Source: Polyangium sp. y55x31
Lineage (GTDB): Bacteria; Myxococcota_A; Polyangia; Polyangiales; Polyangiaceae
Direction: 5' to 3'
Length of the DNA stretch: 64,000 nt
Assembly: GCF_029946505.1 (NCBI RefSeq)
Contig: NZ_JARZHG010000050.1
Location: forward strand, 1 to 64,000
Shown here: positions 30,801-38,056 of the stretch, one piece after another
Numbering within the stretch: the stretch's first letter is position 1
How the letters are laid out: the number at the start of each line of letters is the position of its first letter
Notes under the pieces: model-generated
Seen by the model: the letters and a program-made list of their open reading frames with translations, nothing else
What the model was told of the DNA's origin: nothing
Database searches by the model: none
Program-made: the position numbers and the translations under genes

Positions 30801-33061
30801 TCCTCGTAGATCCGCGCCGCGCGGAACGAGATGTCGAGCTTGACGTTCGGCTCCGTCGCCTTGTCCGCCGCGCCCGAGAGGAACTCGACGAGACCCTCCC
30901 AGTCGTTCTGCGACGCGTAGAGCTCTTCGAGCCCGTCCCAGTCGCCCGACGCCACGTACGACTCGCGCAGCACGCGGAGCGCGCGCGCGTGCCCCGGCGA
31001 GAGCACGAGCACGCGACGCCACGTACGCGCCGCCGCCACCGGATCCTTGAGTCGCTCCGCGTACACCGCGCCGAGCTTCTGCAGCGCGTTGAGCCTTCCG
31101 GCGTCGTCCGTCGCCGCGTCCACGCGACGCTCGAGCACCTCGGCCACCGTCGCGAAATCCTTGTCGCGCTCGGCTTGCTTCTCCAGCGCGTCGAGCACGC
31201 CCGGGGCCGACGCGTCGAGCTCCAGGATCTGCTTGTAGTGCGCGATCGCGTCCGCGCCGCGATCGAGGCGCTCGGCCGCGAGCTTCGCCATCTCGCCGAG
31301 CAGCTCGATGCGCGCCGCGTCCTCCGTCCTCGGGAGCTGCGCCTCGTAGAGCGCGTAGAGCTGCGCCCACGAGCGCCGCTTCAGGTAGAGCTCCTTCAGC
31401 CGCGACTCGGCCTCTTCATCGCCCGGCGCCACCGCGAGCAGCGACTCGTAGGCCGCCACCGCGTTCTGGACGTTCGAGAATTGATCGACCCAGCGACGCG
31501 CCACCGCGCGGTAGAGGTTTGCCTTCTCCGCGTCGCTCGTCGTGAGCTCGGCGAGCTTCTGCTGGTAAGCGAGCAGGTCACGCCAGCGACCCAGCGTCTC
31601 GTAGACGCGCGTCAGCTCGCGCACTGCGTCGATATCCCGTTCGTCGAGCTGCACGATCTGCGTGAGCGCCGTGACGAGCGCCGCGTCGTTCTTCGCGCGG
31701 TCGCGGTACACCGAGGCGATGTCGCGCAGCACCTGGATGCGACCCTGCACGTCCGTTTGCGGCGTGCGCTCGAGCTCCTGCCGGTAGAGCTCGACGAGGG
31801 CGTTGTAGCCCTCCGTCTGCATGTAGAGACGCTTCAGGGCGTCGCGCGCGTCGCGGTTGTCCGGGTCGGTGCGCAGGATGTTCTTGTACTGATCGATCGC
31901 CTTGTGCGCGTTCTCGGTCGACTCGGCGAGCTTGGCGAGCTCCGAGGCGATCGCGCGTTTGTCGGCCCCGTCGGGCAGCGCGCGCTGGGCGTCGGTGAGG
32001 ATCGCGTAGAGCCGCGCCTTGTCGCCCTTGGCGAGCAGGTGTTCCCGGAAAAACGCGAGCATGCCGGCGTGCGTCGGATCGGCGCGACGCACGCGGTCGA
32101 AGTACGCCTCCGCCGCCTGCGGCTGCCCGCGCATCCGCCAGTGCACCATGCCGATCTGGACGAGCACGCCGAGCTCCTCGCCCGGCTTCACGCCGCCGCC
32201 CTTGAGCTGATCCTCGTAGAGCGCGACGAGCTCGTCCCATTGCTCGTTCGAGGTGAAATGGTCGGCGAGGAACGCGAGCGCGTCGGGCTGACCGGGCTGC
32301 ATGTCGAGCACCTGCGCGTAGGCATCGCGGGCGCGGGTCTTGTCGCCGAGCTTCTCTGCCGCGACGCGTCCGAGCCGGAGCCCCGCCGCGATGCGGTCCT
32401 CCTTCGTCGCGCCCTCGCGCAGCGTGAACGAGAGCGCCCGCGTCACGCCGTCCCAGTCGGAGACCTTTGCGCTCGCGCGCTCGAGCAGCCGCGTCGCGCG
32501 GCTGTTCTTCGGGTCGAGCGCGAGTGCGAGACCGATGAGCTCGTCGATCCGATCACGCGCCTCGCCGTGCCCGTACCGGAGCGCCATGTCCGCCGCGCTC
32601 GCGAGCAGCGAACTCTTGAACGCGGGGCCGTCGGCGTTCTCGGACTCGGCCACGTAGCGGTCGACGATCTCGCTCCACCGCTCGCGCTTCGTCGCGTCGC
32701 TCTCGAGCGCCTCGGCGGCGGCCTCGTCCTCCGGCCTGAGTTCGAGCAGGCGCTGGTAGGCGGCTCGCGCCTTGTCGGCGTCGACGAGCTCCTCGTTGTA
32801 GATGCGCGCGAGCTCCGCCTGCATCGGCGGCTCGACGGGCGTCCCCGAGGCAAACGAGATCTCCAGCTCGAGGAGCTTGGCGACCGCGCCCCATTCTTTT
32901 CGCTCCTCTTGCTTGGCCCGCGCGAGCCCCAGGAGACGCTCCACGTCGTTCGTCGACGTGTCGGGGGCCGTCACTGCCTCCGCGAGATCGTTCCAGGCCG
33001 CCTCGTTCTCGGGATCGGACTGCAGGACCCCAAGGGCCACGCGAATTTTCTCAACGCTCAT
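21821..33061 (-). CDS. Giant tetratricopeptide-repeat protein, 3746 residues
   Basis: The reading frame runs 11.2 kb without a break and reads almost entirely as TPR-type helical hairpins. Examples are ARAAYQRLLELRPEDEAAAEAL, AIDQYKNILRTDPDNRDARDAL near the N-terminus and AIQQLDRAIDADKNFAPAKELL at the end. Recurrent signatures are RW.EL...YE, A...YE..L..DP, and L..L.ELYE. No signal peptide, membrane helix or catalytic domain is visible, so it should be a very long cytoplasmic alpha-solenoid scaffold. The start MSVEKIRVALGVLQSDPENEAAW is an ordinary TPR cap with GGGG upstream. Strong codon bias makes long open frames on the opposite strand, which are shadows. Comparable giant TPR proteins occur in Myxococcota but I know of no function. 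It heads the operon with an acyltransferase and an aminotransferase. Confidence 0.93.
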   Translation of the reverse strand: MSVEKIRVALGVLQSDPENEAAWNDLAEAVTAPDTSTNDVERLLGLARAKQEERKEWGAVAKLLELEISFASGTPVEPPMQAELARIYNEELVDADKARAAYQRLLELRPEDEAAAEALESDATKRERWSEIVDRYVAESENADGPAFKSSLLASAADMALRYGHGEARDRIDELIGLALALDPKNSRATRLLERASAKVSDWDGVTRALSFTLREGATKEDRIAAGLRLGRVAAEKLGDKTRARDAYAQVLDMQPGQPDALAFLADHFTSNEQWDELVALYEDQLKGGGVKPGEELGVLVQIGMVHWRMRGQPQAAEAYFDRVRRADPTHAGMLAFFREHLLAKGDKARLYAILTDAQRALPDGADKRAIASELAKLAESTENAHKAIDQYKNILRTDPDNRDARDALKRLYMQTEGYNALVELYRQELERTPQTDVQGRIQVLRDIASVYRDRAKNDAALVTALTQIVQLDERDIDAVRELTRVYETLGRWRDLLAYQQKLAELTTSDAEKANLYRAVARRWVDQFSNVQNAVAAYESLLAVAPGDEEAESRLKELYLKRRSWAQLYALYEAQLPRTEDAARIELLGEMAKLAAERLDRGADAIAHYKQILELDASAPGVLDALEKQAERDKDFATVAEVLERRVDAATDDAGRLNALQKLGAVYAERLKDPVAAARTWRRVLVLSPGHARALRVLRESYVASGDWDGLEELYASQNDWEGLVEFLSGAADKATEPNVKLDISFRAARIYEEQLGAPERAVRSYERVLSVSPSDARAAAALVPIYEKEEKWARLPALYEILLGATQDVEEQVSMLRKLAAVTGGPLADKQKALGYARRAYELDASEDGLSLLEAWSRAASSWGPFVEAVEARLKRDADLDGATRRALKLRLAEVYARELGKVDEAAATYRELVEADPTDEETIRELDALLRANEKKDDLRWLFQLRADQVEGEARAEILEEWATLEEEVFGDNAQAIQLLHKVVEVTPARGEALRALSRLLIAAGEAAAGAEVVARHRDVSEGDQRGRCEVELATLYLEKLERPVDAFDAAVRALEILPHDTDAVGILARLLDKPETRAQAAQVLSIEYAETGDARREAHAIKVLLESETDTATRLALFLRLADVNEQKLRAVGTALDVVLGALNEFSSELTVWDRASELAARAGRPTDLAEAYRTHLVAARNVEGGKKLPDDVEIELCERAAMLHDEQLGDPEGAMPYLDRVLAVDPTNERAFSRLKQILTNAERWGELEALYDKAAQGTPDQSTRISLLNDVAVIAEEIMGDAAKAIRYYERILTLDAFYEPALDALQRLYEREGRWKDLAALLERRLETATDEESADIKLSLGRIYLDRLHEPALSLEHLERVLEHRQGDSEARQLVERLLEVGSLRLRAARVLEVVYEARDEVRQLVRVLEIRREGAQEEHERRELLRRVSTLRDERLRDDAGAFATLSELVPLEPDDAIVRERFVDIGRRLAEHEKMATVLTAAADACSTPPTQGEILMVVAEIYSDMLGDQDRAEKVYQRVLSIDETDPNLVIPAAQALAGIYTSKGKHEALAEVLGIEVRLEEDLEKRRTLYRRIGEVYESVLEAPDKAIGAWRARLSDDPEDLEALSALERLYERTGEWRELVSILEARQTLSNDATERKRTMVRAAETLASKLGDVAGAISGWRNVSDEFGPEPATLSALEALYEKAERWSDLADTLDVHLSLATELEERLDLFARLGDVRRLHQSDLPGALDAYRQALVLDPANARCRSALEALLEDPEARRDAAETLHPLYEADGDSEKLLRVLEIEVETADNTGERLSNLQSALRTAEGPLGDTGRAFGYAVRGVREAAGEPEVAQWIETVERLAKATGRWAELSELYRSVVDSILDGDVQQDVRLRVGELARTKLDDKALAVEWYKNALEARSDDRRAMIALEELYGEANDAPNLLEILRQRVENAEDDVEKKRLLFRQAELQRDALKDPTGAIETYEALLDVELNPKAIDALETLYKESKRWEDLIKLYERQLDGGVGAPAELRVKIAKVAHERLEDVSRAFDELAEALVIDAAHVGAVGELEALLEASETPAHRARAGEMLEPVYLRRADWARVKMALDARLAASEDPSERRELLTRLATLHEEQLEDYKAALETVAKLLHEDLGDEGVWHELERLAKVASAERRLAEIYSAELTEITVDDAQSAKLCRRTGEIYADLNDVASALKWYRRAHEFEPESRELFSAIDGLLVKERRHEERVELYRSSLDYRYDKDRLDALHTIARLERIELKQPEKSIETYRAALDVDDADARALDALTELYAELGRDQDLADLYLRRAEAAANGEAGAPYRLALARLLRDKIKDTSAAIDQLEAIVSDVPWHQEAIKELEALTRDDEHKARVVEILRPLYERSDDWRLLVKLNEERYHLAGEVHEKVAVLRETAQLWETRGNDKSLAFRSMRAAFALDPEDGETRAELERLATMLGAWERLCESYEQGIEKTSDDVVKRELLLAVAKVYDEKVDDPRRALGAYRRLSELDPSERDPLEAIDMLSMLLSDWQTLIAVLEKKSELASDDENAAIWRRIAETKLQMLDDEEGAIKAYERALELDPESTVTVDALIPLYEPRDAAQRLVELYARRVELAGSGEADLRYDLNVRAAERYEKSLDNRREAINSLNSALDARPSDAAVLASLERLYRAEKMWDELLDNLKLQASTADTREARVKLRTAIGDLYAAELASPQDALEHYRLVLNDDATNDHAIKAIRAIGEGREELRLDAADALEPVLRAASRWEELVGVLEMRLKAQTEGSDRARTLRAIAIVEDEKLGKPLAAESALLRALEDTPDDPELHAEIERLAERSEGFGRYCDALSQRAAATFDAVIAKDLWLRVGRIAEEKLKDDRRSVEAYAKAVEQAGDEPALLEALDRLYSRLGDNKALADVLERRVAAISDEREQANFHHRLATIQIEAFGEKSQGLATLKQALERAPDHKPSREALEKLTDERSLFEEAAEALENVYKSQGDHAALAKLYEKRIGFVATPTERVRLRLDLAKVLEDRSGDAKAAQGALEAALKDDPADVDVLAELERLAPITGGWASAADALEKAVSEKSDLSTDAARDLWMRIAEWRKDKLADSAAAERALEQALKHDPTSETILRNIEGLQRAAGRERDLVGTLRRLAGLDGLGHLASDLRREAKGLAEGVLADDALTEAILRDMIKADDSDAWALAELTKVRDKAGDSKEVFDLLVRQAELAAEGDKIRDLKHRAASVAREKLSDDKKALDLYSQIFEDEPNDAKASDALRELYAKAGKNKELLNVLSRLVDLAETPSARATLRLESARICIEKLDATSEAMEHLRAILDEERTHEQATLLLSQLLEKTGRDDELAELLNTQIDLAKERGDLSAELVYSVRLGEVFENRLNNVPKAIDTYKAVLERDGSHKGALLSLARLYEKKGDKAEAAKALETVLSSASGEEAVKTSLRLADLYTALKDEAAVRRVLEAGLKADERAADIRKKLHALYEKQQAWAELADLVKGDAEAATESGQKVQLFRKAADIHLGKRNDPGAAADLLVKASELAPGDRELLLALCDAYSASGRGKQAAEVLQKIVESYGGRRSKELATIHHRLAKAYLAEGDKDKALADLDIAFKIDPGSIAILRDLGVLSMELGEATEEKAARDAHFERAQKTFRALLLQKLDENSPISKAAAFYYIGRILHAQGDDKKAIQQLDRAIDADKNFAPAKELLAKLKK

Positions 33062-33371
33062 CGTTACCCCGGTCGGCGAAGCTCAACGACACGATCATCC
33101 GGTCACCCATACGCTGCATTCGTGCAGCGCTGGGCTCCTTGGACCAGACAGCTCGTCCTTCTCCCGCCATGCGTCGTCGAGAGAAGGATCCTCGGATTTA
33201 TTTGACGCGAGCCGACTCTACGCTGCATTCGACCGGCGTTTCAAGGCGCCGTTTCCATCCCGGCCCGGCCGTCCGCTCGCGATGCGGCAAACCCGCGGGA
33301 AAGCCCCCGTCCTGCCCCCGCGTGCCCTCGGCCGTTCCACGCGGCCGCACCTTGGGCTATCAAGCGGGCCC
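33062..33371. other. Divergent intergenic region between the giant TPR gene and the acyl-CoA dehydrogenase gene
   Basis: These 310 bases separate two divergent genes and should hold both promoters. The only structure I can support is a 7-bp hairpin with a TTCG loop at 33112-33129. The words gctgcattcg occur twice (33113 and again near 33222), within and away from the hairpin. I see no clear -35/-10 boxes and no small gene with a credible ribosome site. Confidence 0.5.
33112..33129. promoter_or_regulatory. Perfect UUCG-type hairpin upstream of the giant TPR gene
   Basis: CGCTGCA pairs with TGCAGCG around TTCG on the plus strand, and with a CGAA loop on the minus strand. It is about 50 bases before the start of the giant TPR gene and may lie in its leader. 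A role in transcript stability or pausing is possible but unproven. Confidence 0.35.
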
Positions 33372-34268
33372 ATGAACGCTTCCTCCGTGAAACGGATTGG
33401 TGTCATCGGCGCTGGCCAGATGGGCCGCGGCATCGCGCAGGTCGCCGCCGCGGCCGGGATCGAGGTCGTCCTCTGCGACGCGTCCCTGGAGATCGCGGAC
33501 AAGGGCAAGTCGCTGATCGGCAGTATCCTCGGAAAGCTCGTAGAAAAAGGGAAGATGTCGGCGGACGATCATCGCGCATTGCTCGATCGCATCGTCCCCG
33601 CCGGCAGCATGGACGCCTTCTCTTCCGTCGAGCTTGCCGTCGAGGCCGCGACGGAGAACGTCGACCTCAAGATCGGCCTCTTCCGCAAGGCCGACGCGGC
33701 GCTCGCGCCGGGCGCGATCCTCGCCTCGAACACCTCGTCGATCTCGATCACGCGCCTCGCCGCCGCGACCTCGCGGCCCGAGCGTGTCATCGGCATGCAC
33801 TTCATGAACCCCGTTCCGCTCATGAAGCTCGTGGAGATCGTGCGTGGCGTGCAGACCTCGCCCGAGACCTACGCGCTCGTCCACGAGCTCTCGGTTCGTC
33901 TCGGCAAGACCGTGATCACCTCCGAGGATCGACCGGGCTTTCTGGTCAACCGCATGTTGATCCCCTTCCTCAACGAGGCTTGCTTCACCTTGCAGGAAGG
34001 CGTGGGCAGCCCCGAGGACATCGACACGGGCGCGAAGCTCGGCTTGAACCACCCGATGGGCCCGCTCGAGCTTGCGGACCTCATCGGCCTCGACACGGTC
34101 CTCGCGATCGCGGAGGTGCTCCACAAGGACCTCGGCGAGGACAAGTACCGCCCCGCCGCGCTCCTGCGGAACCTCGTCGCGGCCGGCTGGCTCGGCAAGA
34201 AGAGCGGCCGCGGTTTCTACGTGTACGACGAGAAGGGCCAGAAGACGAAGAACAGCCTGGGCCGCTAA
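33372..34268 (+). CDS. 3-hydroxybutyryl-CoA dehydrogenase
   Basis: This enzyme oxidises 3-hydroxyacyl-CoA with NAD+ or works in reverse in butanoyl-CoA formation. The 298-residue length is typical of the short, single-function form. The Rossmann motif GAGQMG is at 13-18; S122 (ASNTSSISI), the catalytic H143 in GMHFMNPVPLMKLVEIV and the substrate region DRPGFLVNRMLIPFLNEA are all present. A C-terminal helical domain with GLNHPMGPLELADLIGLD completes it. ATG 33372 matches the family start. It is convergent with an enoyl-CoA hydratase gene, the two stop codons overlapping at 34265-34268, so consecutive beta-oxidation steps are adjacent but not co-transcribed. Confidence 0.93.
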   Translation: MNASSVKRIGVIGAGQMGRGIAQVAAAAGIEVVLCDASLEIADKGKSLIGSILGKLVEKGKMSADDHRALLDRIVPAGSMDAFSSVELAVEAATENVDLKIGLFRKADAALAPGAILASNTSSISITRLAAATSRPERVIGMHFMNPVPLMKLVEIVRGVQTSPETYALVHELSVRLGKTVITSEDRPGFLVNRMLIPFLNEACFTLQEGVGSPEDIDTGAKLGLNHPMGPLELADLIGLDTVLAIAEVLHKDLGEDKYRPAALLRNLVAAGWLGKKSGRGFYVYDEKGQKTKNSLGR

Positions 34269-35062
34269 CGCCCGAGGAACGTCGGCTTCGTCTTCGCGAG
34301 GAACGCCTTCATCCCCTCGCGCAGATCCTCCGACCCGAAGAGCCCCGCGAACGCCTGCGCCTCGTGCTCGCACGCCGACGCGAGGTCGATCCCCTCACCG
34401 TGCAGCATCACGCGCTTGGCCGCCGCGACCGCGAGCGGCCCGCGCGACGCGATCTTCTGCGCCGTTTCCCGCGCCTTCGGCAAGAGCTCCGCCGCCGGAT
34501 GCACCGCGTTCACGAGCCCCATCACGAGCGCCTGCTCCGCGCTCACCATGTCGCCCGTGAACACGAGCTCACGCGCACGCGCCGCGCCCACCCGCCGAAG
34601 CAGCCGCTGCGTCCCGCCGAACCCCGGCATCACGCCGAGCGTCACCTCCGGCAGCCCGAGCTTCGCGTTGTCGGACGCGTAGATGAAGTCGCAGGCCAGC
34701 GCGAGCTCGCAGCCCCCGCCGAGCGCGAATCCGTTCACCGCGGCGATCACCGGGAACGGCAGCGACTCGATCCGATGACACAGCCGCTGCCCCGCGTCGG
34801 CGAACCGCTTTGCGCCGACCGGCGTCATCTCCGCCATCTCCCCGATGTCCGCGCCTGCCACGAACGCCTTGTTGCCCGCGCCCGTCAGGATCGCCGCGCG
34901 CACCGCGTCTTCCCCTTCGCCTGCGGTCGCGAGCGCCTCGAACGCGCGCGCGAGCTCCGCCACGAGGTGCGCGTTCAGCGCGTTCAGCTTGCTGGGCCGG
35001 TTGATCGTGAGCGTCGCGATCGGGCCGGTACGCTCCACGAGGACGAGGTCGGTATCCGTCAT
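34265..35062 (-). CDS. Enoyl-CoA hydratase (crotonase family)
   Basis: The 265-residue protein adds water to trans-2-enoyl-CoA. Crotonase signatures are complete: AGADIGEM (oxyanion region), VNGFALGGGCELALACDF with catalytic E119, and LGLPEVTLGVMPGFGGTQRL with catalytic E139. Having both glutamates argues for a true hydratase rather than an isomerase-only member. The C-terminal helix ends SEDLREGMKAFLAKTKPTFLGR, as usual. It overlaps the dehydrogenase stop by four bases on the opposite strand. No fatty-acid regulator site is seen. Confidence 0.93.
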   Translation of the reverse strand: MTDTDLVLVERTGPIATLTINRPSKLNALNAHLVAELARAFEALATAGEGEDAVRAAILTGAGNKAFVAGADIGEMAEMTPVGAKRFADAGQRLCHRIESLPFPVIAAVNGFALGGGCELALACDFIYASDNAKLGLPEVTLGVMPGFGGTQRLLRRVGAARARELVFTGDMVSAEQALVMGLVNAVHPAAELLPKARETAQKIASRGPLAVAAAKRVMLHGEGIDLASACEHEAQAFAGLFGSEDLREGMKAFLAKTKPTFLGR

Positions 35063-35506
35063 GGCGCCGCGTTACCAGGGCGCGGCCCCGATGGGAAGCC
35101 GGGACGAGGCGTCGACGCGGTGTGCCGTGAGGGCAAAAAAAAGTCGCGCAGCGCACCGGTTGGGGGGGGCGGACCGGCACGCGCGCGACGAGGGGGAGTG
35201 TGACACCCGCGCGCTCCTTGTCGAGCGCAAGTGCGCGACTCGTGCACGGAAACGACGATCGACCGGGCCGGTCGGACACGTTCGCATGGCCACGTCATCG
35301 AGGCGGTGTCCCCGCCATGCGCAGTTCGTTGTGCCCGGGACTACTTGACGCAGAGAGGGGGTCGAACGGGCGGAACCGCGAGGAGCAAACCGATCGGGAC
35401 GTGATGCGTGGTCCCTCGGCGCGCCGGCCTCCAAACGTGCTTTGGGGCTCGACCGGAACGCAACCGATCTTGTCCCCGCGTGCGAGTCGGGGTGAAACTG
35501 CCGGGT
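35063..35506. other. 444-base intergenic region upstream of the STAND gene
   Basis: The stretch lies between the divergent enoyl-CoA hydratase and STAND ATPase genes. It holds a run of eight A (about 35135) and a run of eight G nearby, and a TTGACG at 35345 with no matching -10 box. Small open frames here lack ribosome sites and biased codon use, so I call none. If the STAND gene starts at GTG 35492, the region is 15 bases shorter. Confidence 0.5.
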
Positions 35507-37984
35507 ATGGTCCTTACCAAGGCCGGTCTGAACCGGCTGCTCGCGGAAGTCCTGCCTCAAGACGCAGACGTCGAAGCGTTCGTCGCACAGAACTTCGGCA
35601 CCATCGCCCGGCGCATCGCGCGCGGCGCCGATCGGGCCGCCAAGATCGCGCTCCTCGTGGACAACGCCGATCTCAAGGTTCTGTTCGACAAGATCTCCGG
35701 CGCGCGCCCGGTCGCCGTCGCTCGGAACGAGCACCTGCTCGCCGAGGACAAACGGGTCGCGGGAGCGCCGGTGCCCGACGCAGGACCCTGCGTGGGTCGG
35801 GACGCGCTCCTCGCCGAGCTCGCAGCGCACATCCATCGTGACGCGCCCGGGCCCGTGCTCCTCGTCGGCGACGCAGGCCTCGGCAAGACGACGCTCGCGC
35901 TCGCGCTCCTCCACGCGCCTGCCTCCGCCGCGCGCTTCGGCGGCCGCAGGTACGTCGCGCACCTCGACACGACGGCCGACACCGAAGCGGCCGTCGTCGA
36001 GGTCAGCCGCGCGCTCGGCGCCACGCCCGAGGCGCCGCTCCTCAACCGTATCGCGGACACGCTCCGCCGCGCGCCGGCCCTGATCGTCCTCGACGATCTC
36101 GACGTGCCCCTCGCGAAGGATCCCGCCAACGTGCGCGACCTCCTCCAGAGGCTCACGGCCATCCCCGGCGTCGCGGTCATCGCCACGGCGCGGAGTTCGT
36201 CTGCGCGGCCCGAGGGCTTCCACGTCGCCGCCGTCAAACCCCTCGACGAGGCGTCTGCGCGGGAAGCGTTCCTCGCGATCGCCGGCGACGCGCGCCGCTC
36301 CGACCCGGGCCTCTCCTTCGCGCTCCCCTTGGCGAGCGGCAATCCCCTCGCGCTCGCCTTGCTCGCGCGCGCGGCGGGCGACGGTCCGCTCGACCTCGCG
36401 GTCCGCGCCTGGCACCAGAAGCAGAACGAGCTCCTCATGCGCGAGGACGGCCCCGAGTCGGCGAGCGCCATCGAGATCGCCGTCGCGCTCGCGCTTGCGA
36501 GCGGCCGCCTCTCGGACGAAGCGCGCCGCCTCGTCCCGCTCCTCGCGGCTCTGCCGAACGGCGTCCGCTCCGACGACCTCGCGGCCTTCGCCTCCTCGGG
36601 CACGGCCGACGCGGGTGTCGCGCTCGCGGCCCTCGGCCTCGCGCAGGATGCATCGGGGCGTTACCGGGTGCGTCGCGCCGTGCGTGAGGCCATCGCCTCG
36701 CAGCGCCCTGGCTTCGAGGAGTCTGCGAAGGCGACGCAGCGCTACACCGGCCTCGCGCTCTCGAACGGCCCGAACGTCGGATGGCCTGCCGGCGACGAGA
36801 GCGCGGTGCGCCTCGCGGCGGACAGCGACAACATCGAGACGATGATCCTGCGTGGCTTCGACGGCCCGCATCGCATCGCGTGCATCGACGCCTCCGTCGC
36901 GCTCGCGACCTTCATCGGCTCCTCGGGTCATGGAACGCCGCGCGTCGTCGAGCGCGCGCGCGACGCGGCGCGCGAGGGCGGCGACAAGCTCGGCGAGGCC
37001 GACTGCACGCAGGCGCTCGGCGACATCGCGCTCGCGCGTGGCGACGTCGACGAGGCGCGCGCGCGTTACCTCGACGCGCTCCCGCTCTTCCACCAGGCGC
37101 GCGCGGGCCTCAGCATCGCGGCTTGCCTCATGCGCCTCGGCGACATCGCGAGCGAGCGCCACGAGTACGACGAGGCCAAGCTCCGTTACACCGACGCGGC
37201 GCCGTACTACCGGCACATCGGCGACAAACTCGGCGAGGCCAACTGCCTGCGCAACCTCGCCGAGATCGCGGCTTTGCGCGACGACTACGAGGAGGCGCGC
37301 ACTCGCTTCAAGGAGGCGCTGCCGATCTACACCGAGCTCGGCGACAAGGAGGCGAGCGCCCACTGCATGAAGGGCATCGCCGACATCGCCTTCCAGGGCA
37401 CGCAGTACGACGAGGCGCGCGCGCTCTACCAGGAGGTCGGCCCGCTCCTCGAGGAGCTCGGCGATCGCCTCTCGATGGCGCAGTGCCTGCAGAACCTCGG
37501 CGACATCGCGTTCGCGCTCGGCGAGCACTCCGTCGCCGAGGGGCATTACCAGAAGGCGCTGCCCATCCTGAAGGAGCTCGGCGACAAACTGGGCGAGGGC
37601 ACGTGCCTCTCGACGCTCGGCGACGTCGCGCTCGCGTGCACCGAGATCGAGGACGCGCAGGCCTACTACCTCGCGGCGCTCCCGCTTCTCCGTGACGTCG
37701 GCGAGAGGATGGGCGAGGCGAACTGCATCCAGAGCCTCGGCGACATCGCGCTCACGCAGTTCGAGCACGACGCGGCCCGGTCGCATTACGAGAACGCCCT
37801 CGGCCTCTTCACGGCGCTGAAGGACGATTACTCGATCGGCTGGACGCATTACCGCCTGGCCCAGGTCGCCGCGGATCCGGACATCTTCAAGAACCACCTC
37901 TACGCCGCGCGCGACGCCTGGCTGCGCATCAGCCGCCAGGACCTCATCGACGACGTCAACACCGAGTTCCCTGGGATTCTCTAG
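35507..37984 (+). CDS. EAD-STAND ATPase with TPR sensor repeats
   Basis: The 825-residue protein combines three parts. Residues 3-65 (VLPQDADVEAFVAQNF and GADRAAKIALLVD) resemble an effector-associated domain (EAD), a small adaptor that recruits effectors in predicted bacterial conflict systems. Residues 95-400 are a STAND/NB-ARC NTPase with Walker A GDAGLGKT (121-128), Walker B ALIVLDDLDV and sensor-like VAVIATARSS. Residues 490-800 hold seven 40-residue TPRs (LGDIA...Y.EA...Y..ALP) plus a partial one, probably the signal-sensing part. Such proteins oligomerise on ATP binding and activate a partner. No effector with a matching EAD is visible nearby, so the partner must act in trans. The start may instead be GTG 35492. 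Confidence 0.85.
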   Translation: MVLTKAGLNRLLAEVLPQDADVEAFVAQNFGTIARRIARGADRAAKIALLVDNADLKVLFDKISGARPVAVARNEHLLAEDKRVAGAPVPDAGPCVGRDALLAELAAHIHRDAPGPVLLVGDAGLGKTTLALALLHAPASAARFGGRRYVAHLDTTADTEAAVVEVSRALGATPEAPLLNRIADTLRRAPALIVLDDLDVPLAKDPANVRDLLQRLTAIPGVAVIATARSSSARPEGFHVAAVKPLDEASAREAFLAIAGDARRSDPGLSFALPLASGNPLALALLARAAGDGPLDLAVRAWHQKQNELLMREDGPESASAIEIAVALALASGRLSDEARRLVPLLAALPNGVRSDDLAAFASSGTADAGVALAALGLAQDASGRYRVRRAVREAIASQRPGFEESAKATQRYTGLALSNGPNVGWPAGDESAVRLAADSDNIETMILRGFDGPHRIACIDASVALATFIGSSGHGTPRVVERARDAAREGGDKLGEADCTQALGDIALARGDVDEARARYLDALPLFHQARAGLSIAACLMRLGDIASERHEYDEAKLRYTDAAPYYRHIGDKLGEANCLRNLAEIAALRDDYEEARTRFKEALPIYTELGDKEASAHCMKGIADIAFQGTQYDEARALYQEVGPLLEELGDRLSMAQCLQNLGDIAFALGEHSVAEGHYQKALPILKELGDKLGEGTCLSTLGDVALACTEIEDAQAYYLAALPLLRDVGERMGEANCIQSLGDIALTQFEHDAARSHYENALGLFTALKDDYSIGWTHYRLAQVAADPDIFKNHLYAARDAWLRISRQDLIDDVNTEFPGIL

Positions 37985-38010
37985 GATTCTCCAAAAAACG
38001 GATGTCGTGT

Positions 38011-38045
38011 CCTCCGCGCCCGGTATAGTGCCGGGCGCACGGAGG
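38011..38045 (+). promoter_or_regulatory. Hairpin that could mask the ribosome site of the next gene
   Basis: GCGCCCGG (38016-38023) pairs perfectly with CCGGGCGC (38031-38038) around TATAGTG. The stem can be extended by CCTCC (38011-38015) pairing with GGAGG (38041-38045), which is the likely ribosome site of the SDR gene starting at 38057. It may equally be the terminator of the STAND gene, which stops at 37984. Confidence 0.45.
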
Positions 38046-38056
38046 ACCGATCATCC

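Noticed and set aside
21704-33205. Very long open frames on the plus strand opposite the giant TPR gene (2454 and 1313 codons)
   Set aside because: They are antisense shadows produced by the strong GC bias and Glu/Arg/Leu-rich helices of the minus-strand TPR gene; they have implausible Arg/Leu/Glu-rich composition and no ribosome sites.
36435-37897. Antisense frames opposite the STAND and SDR genes
   Set aside because: Composition and lack of start signals mark them as shadows of the GC-rich coding strand.
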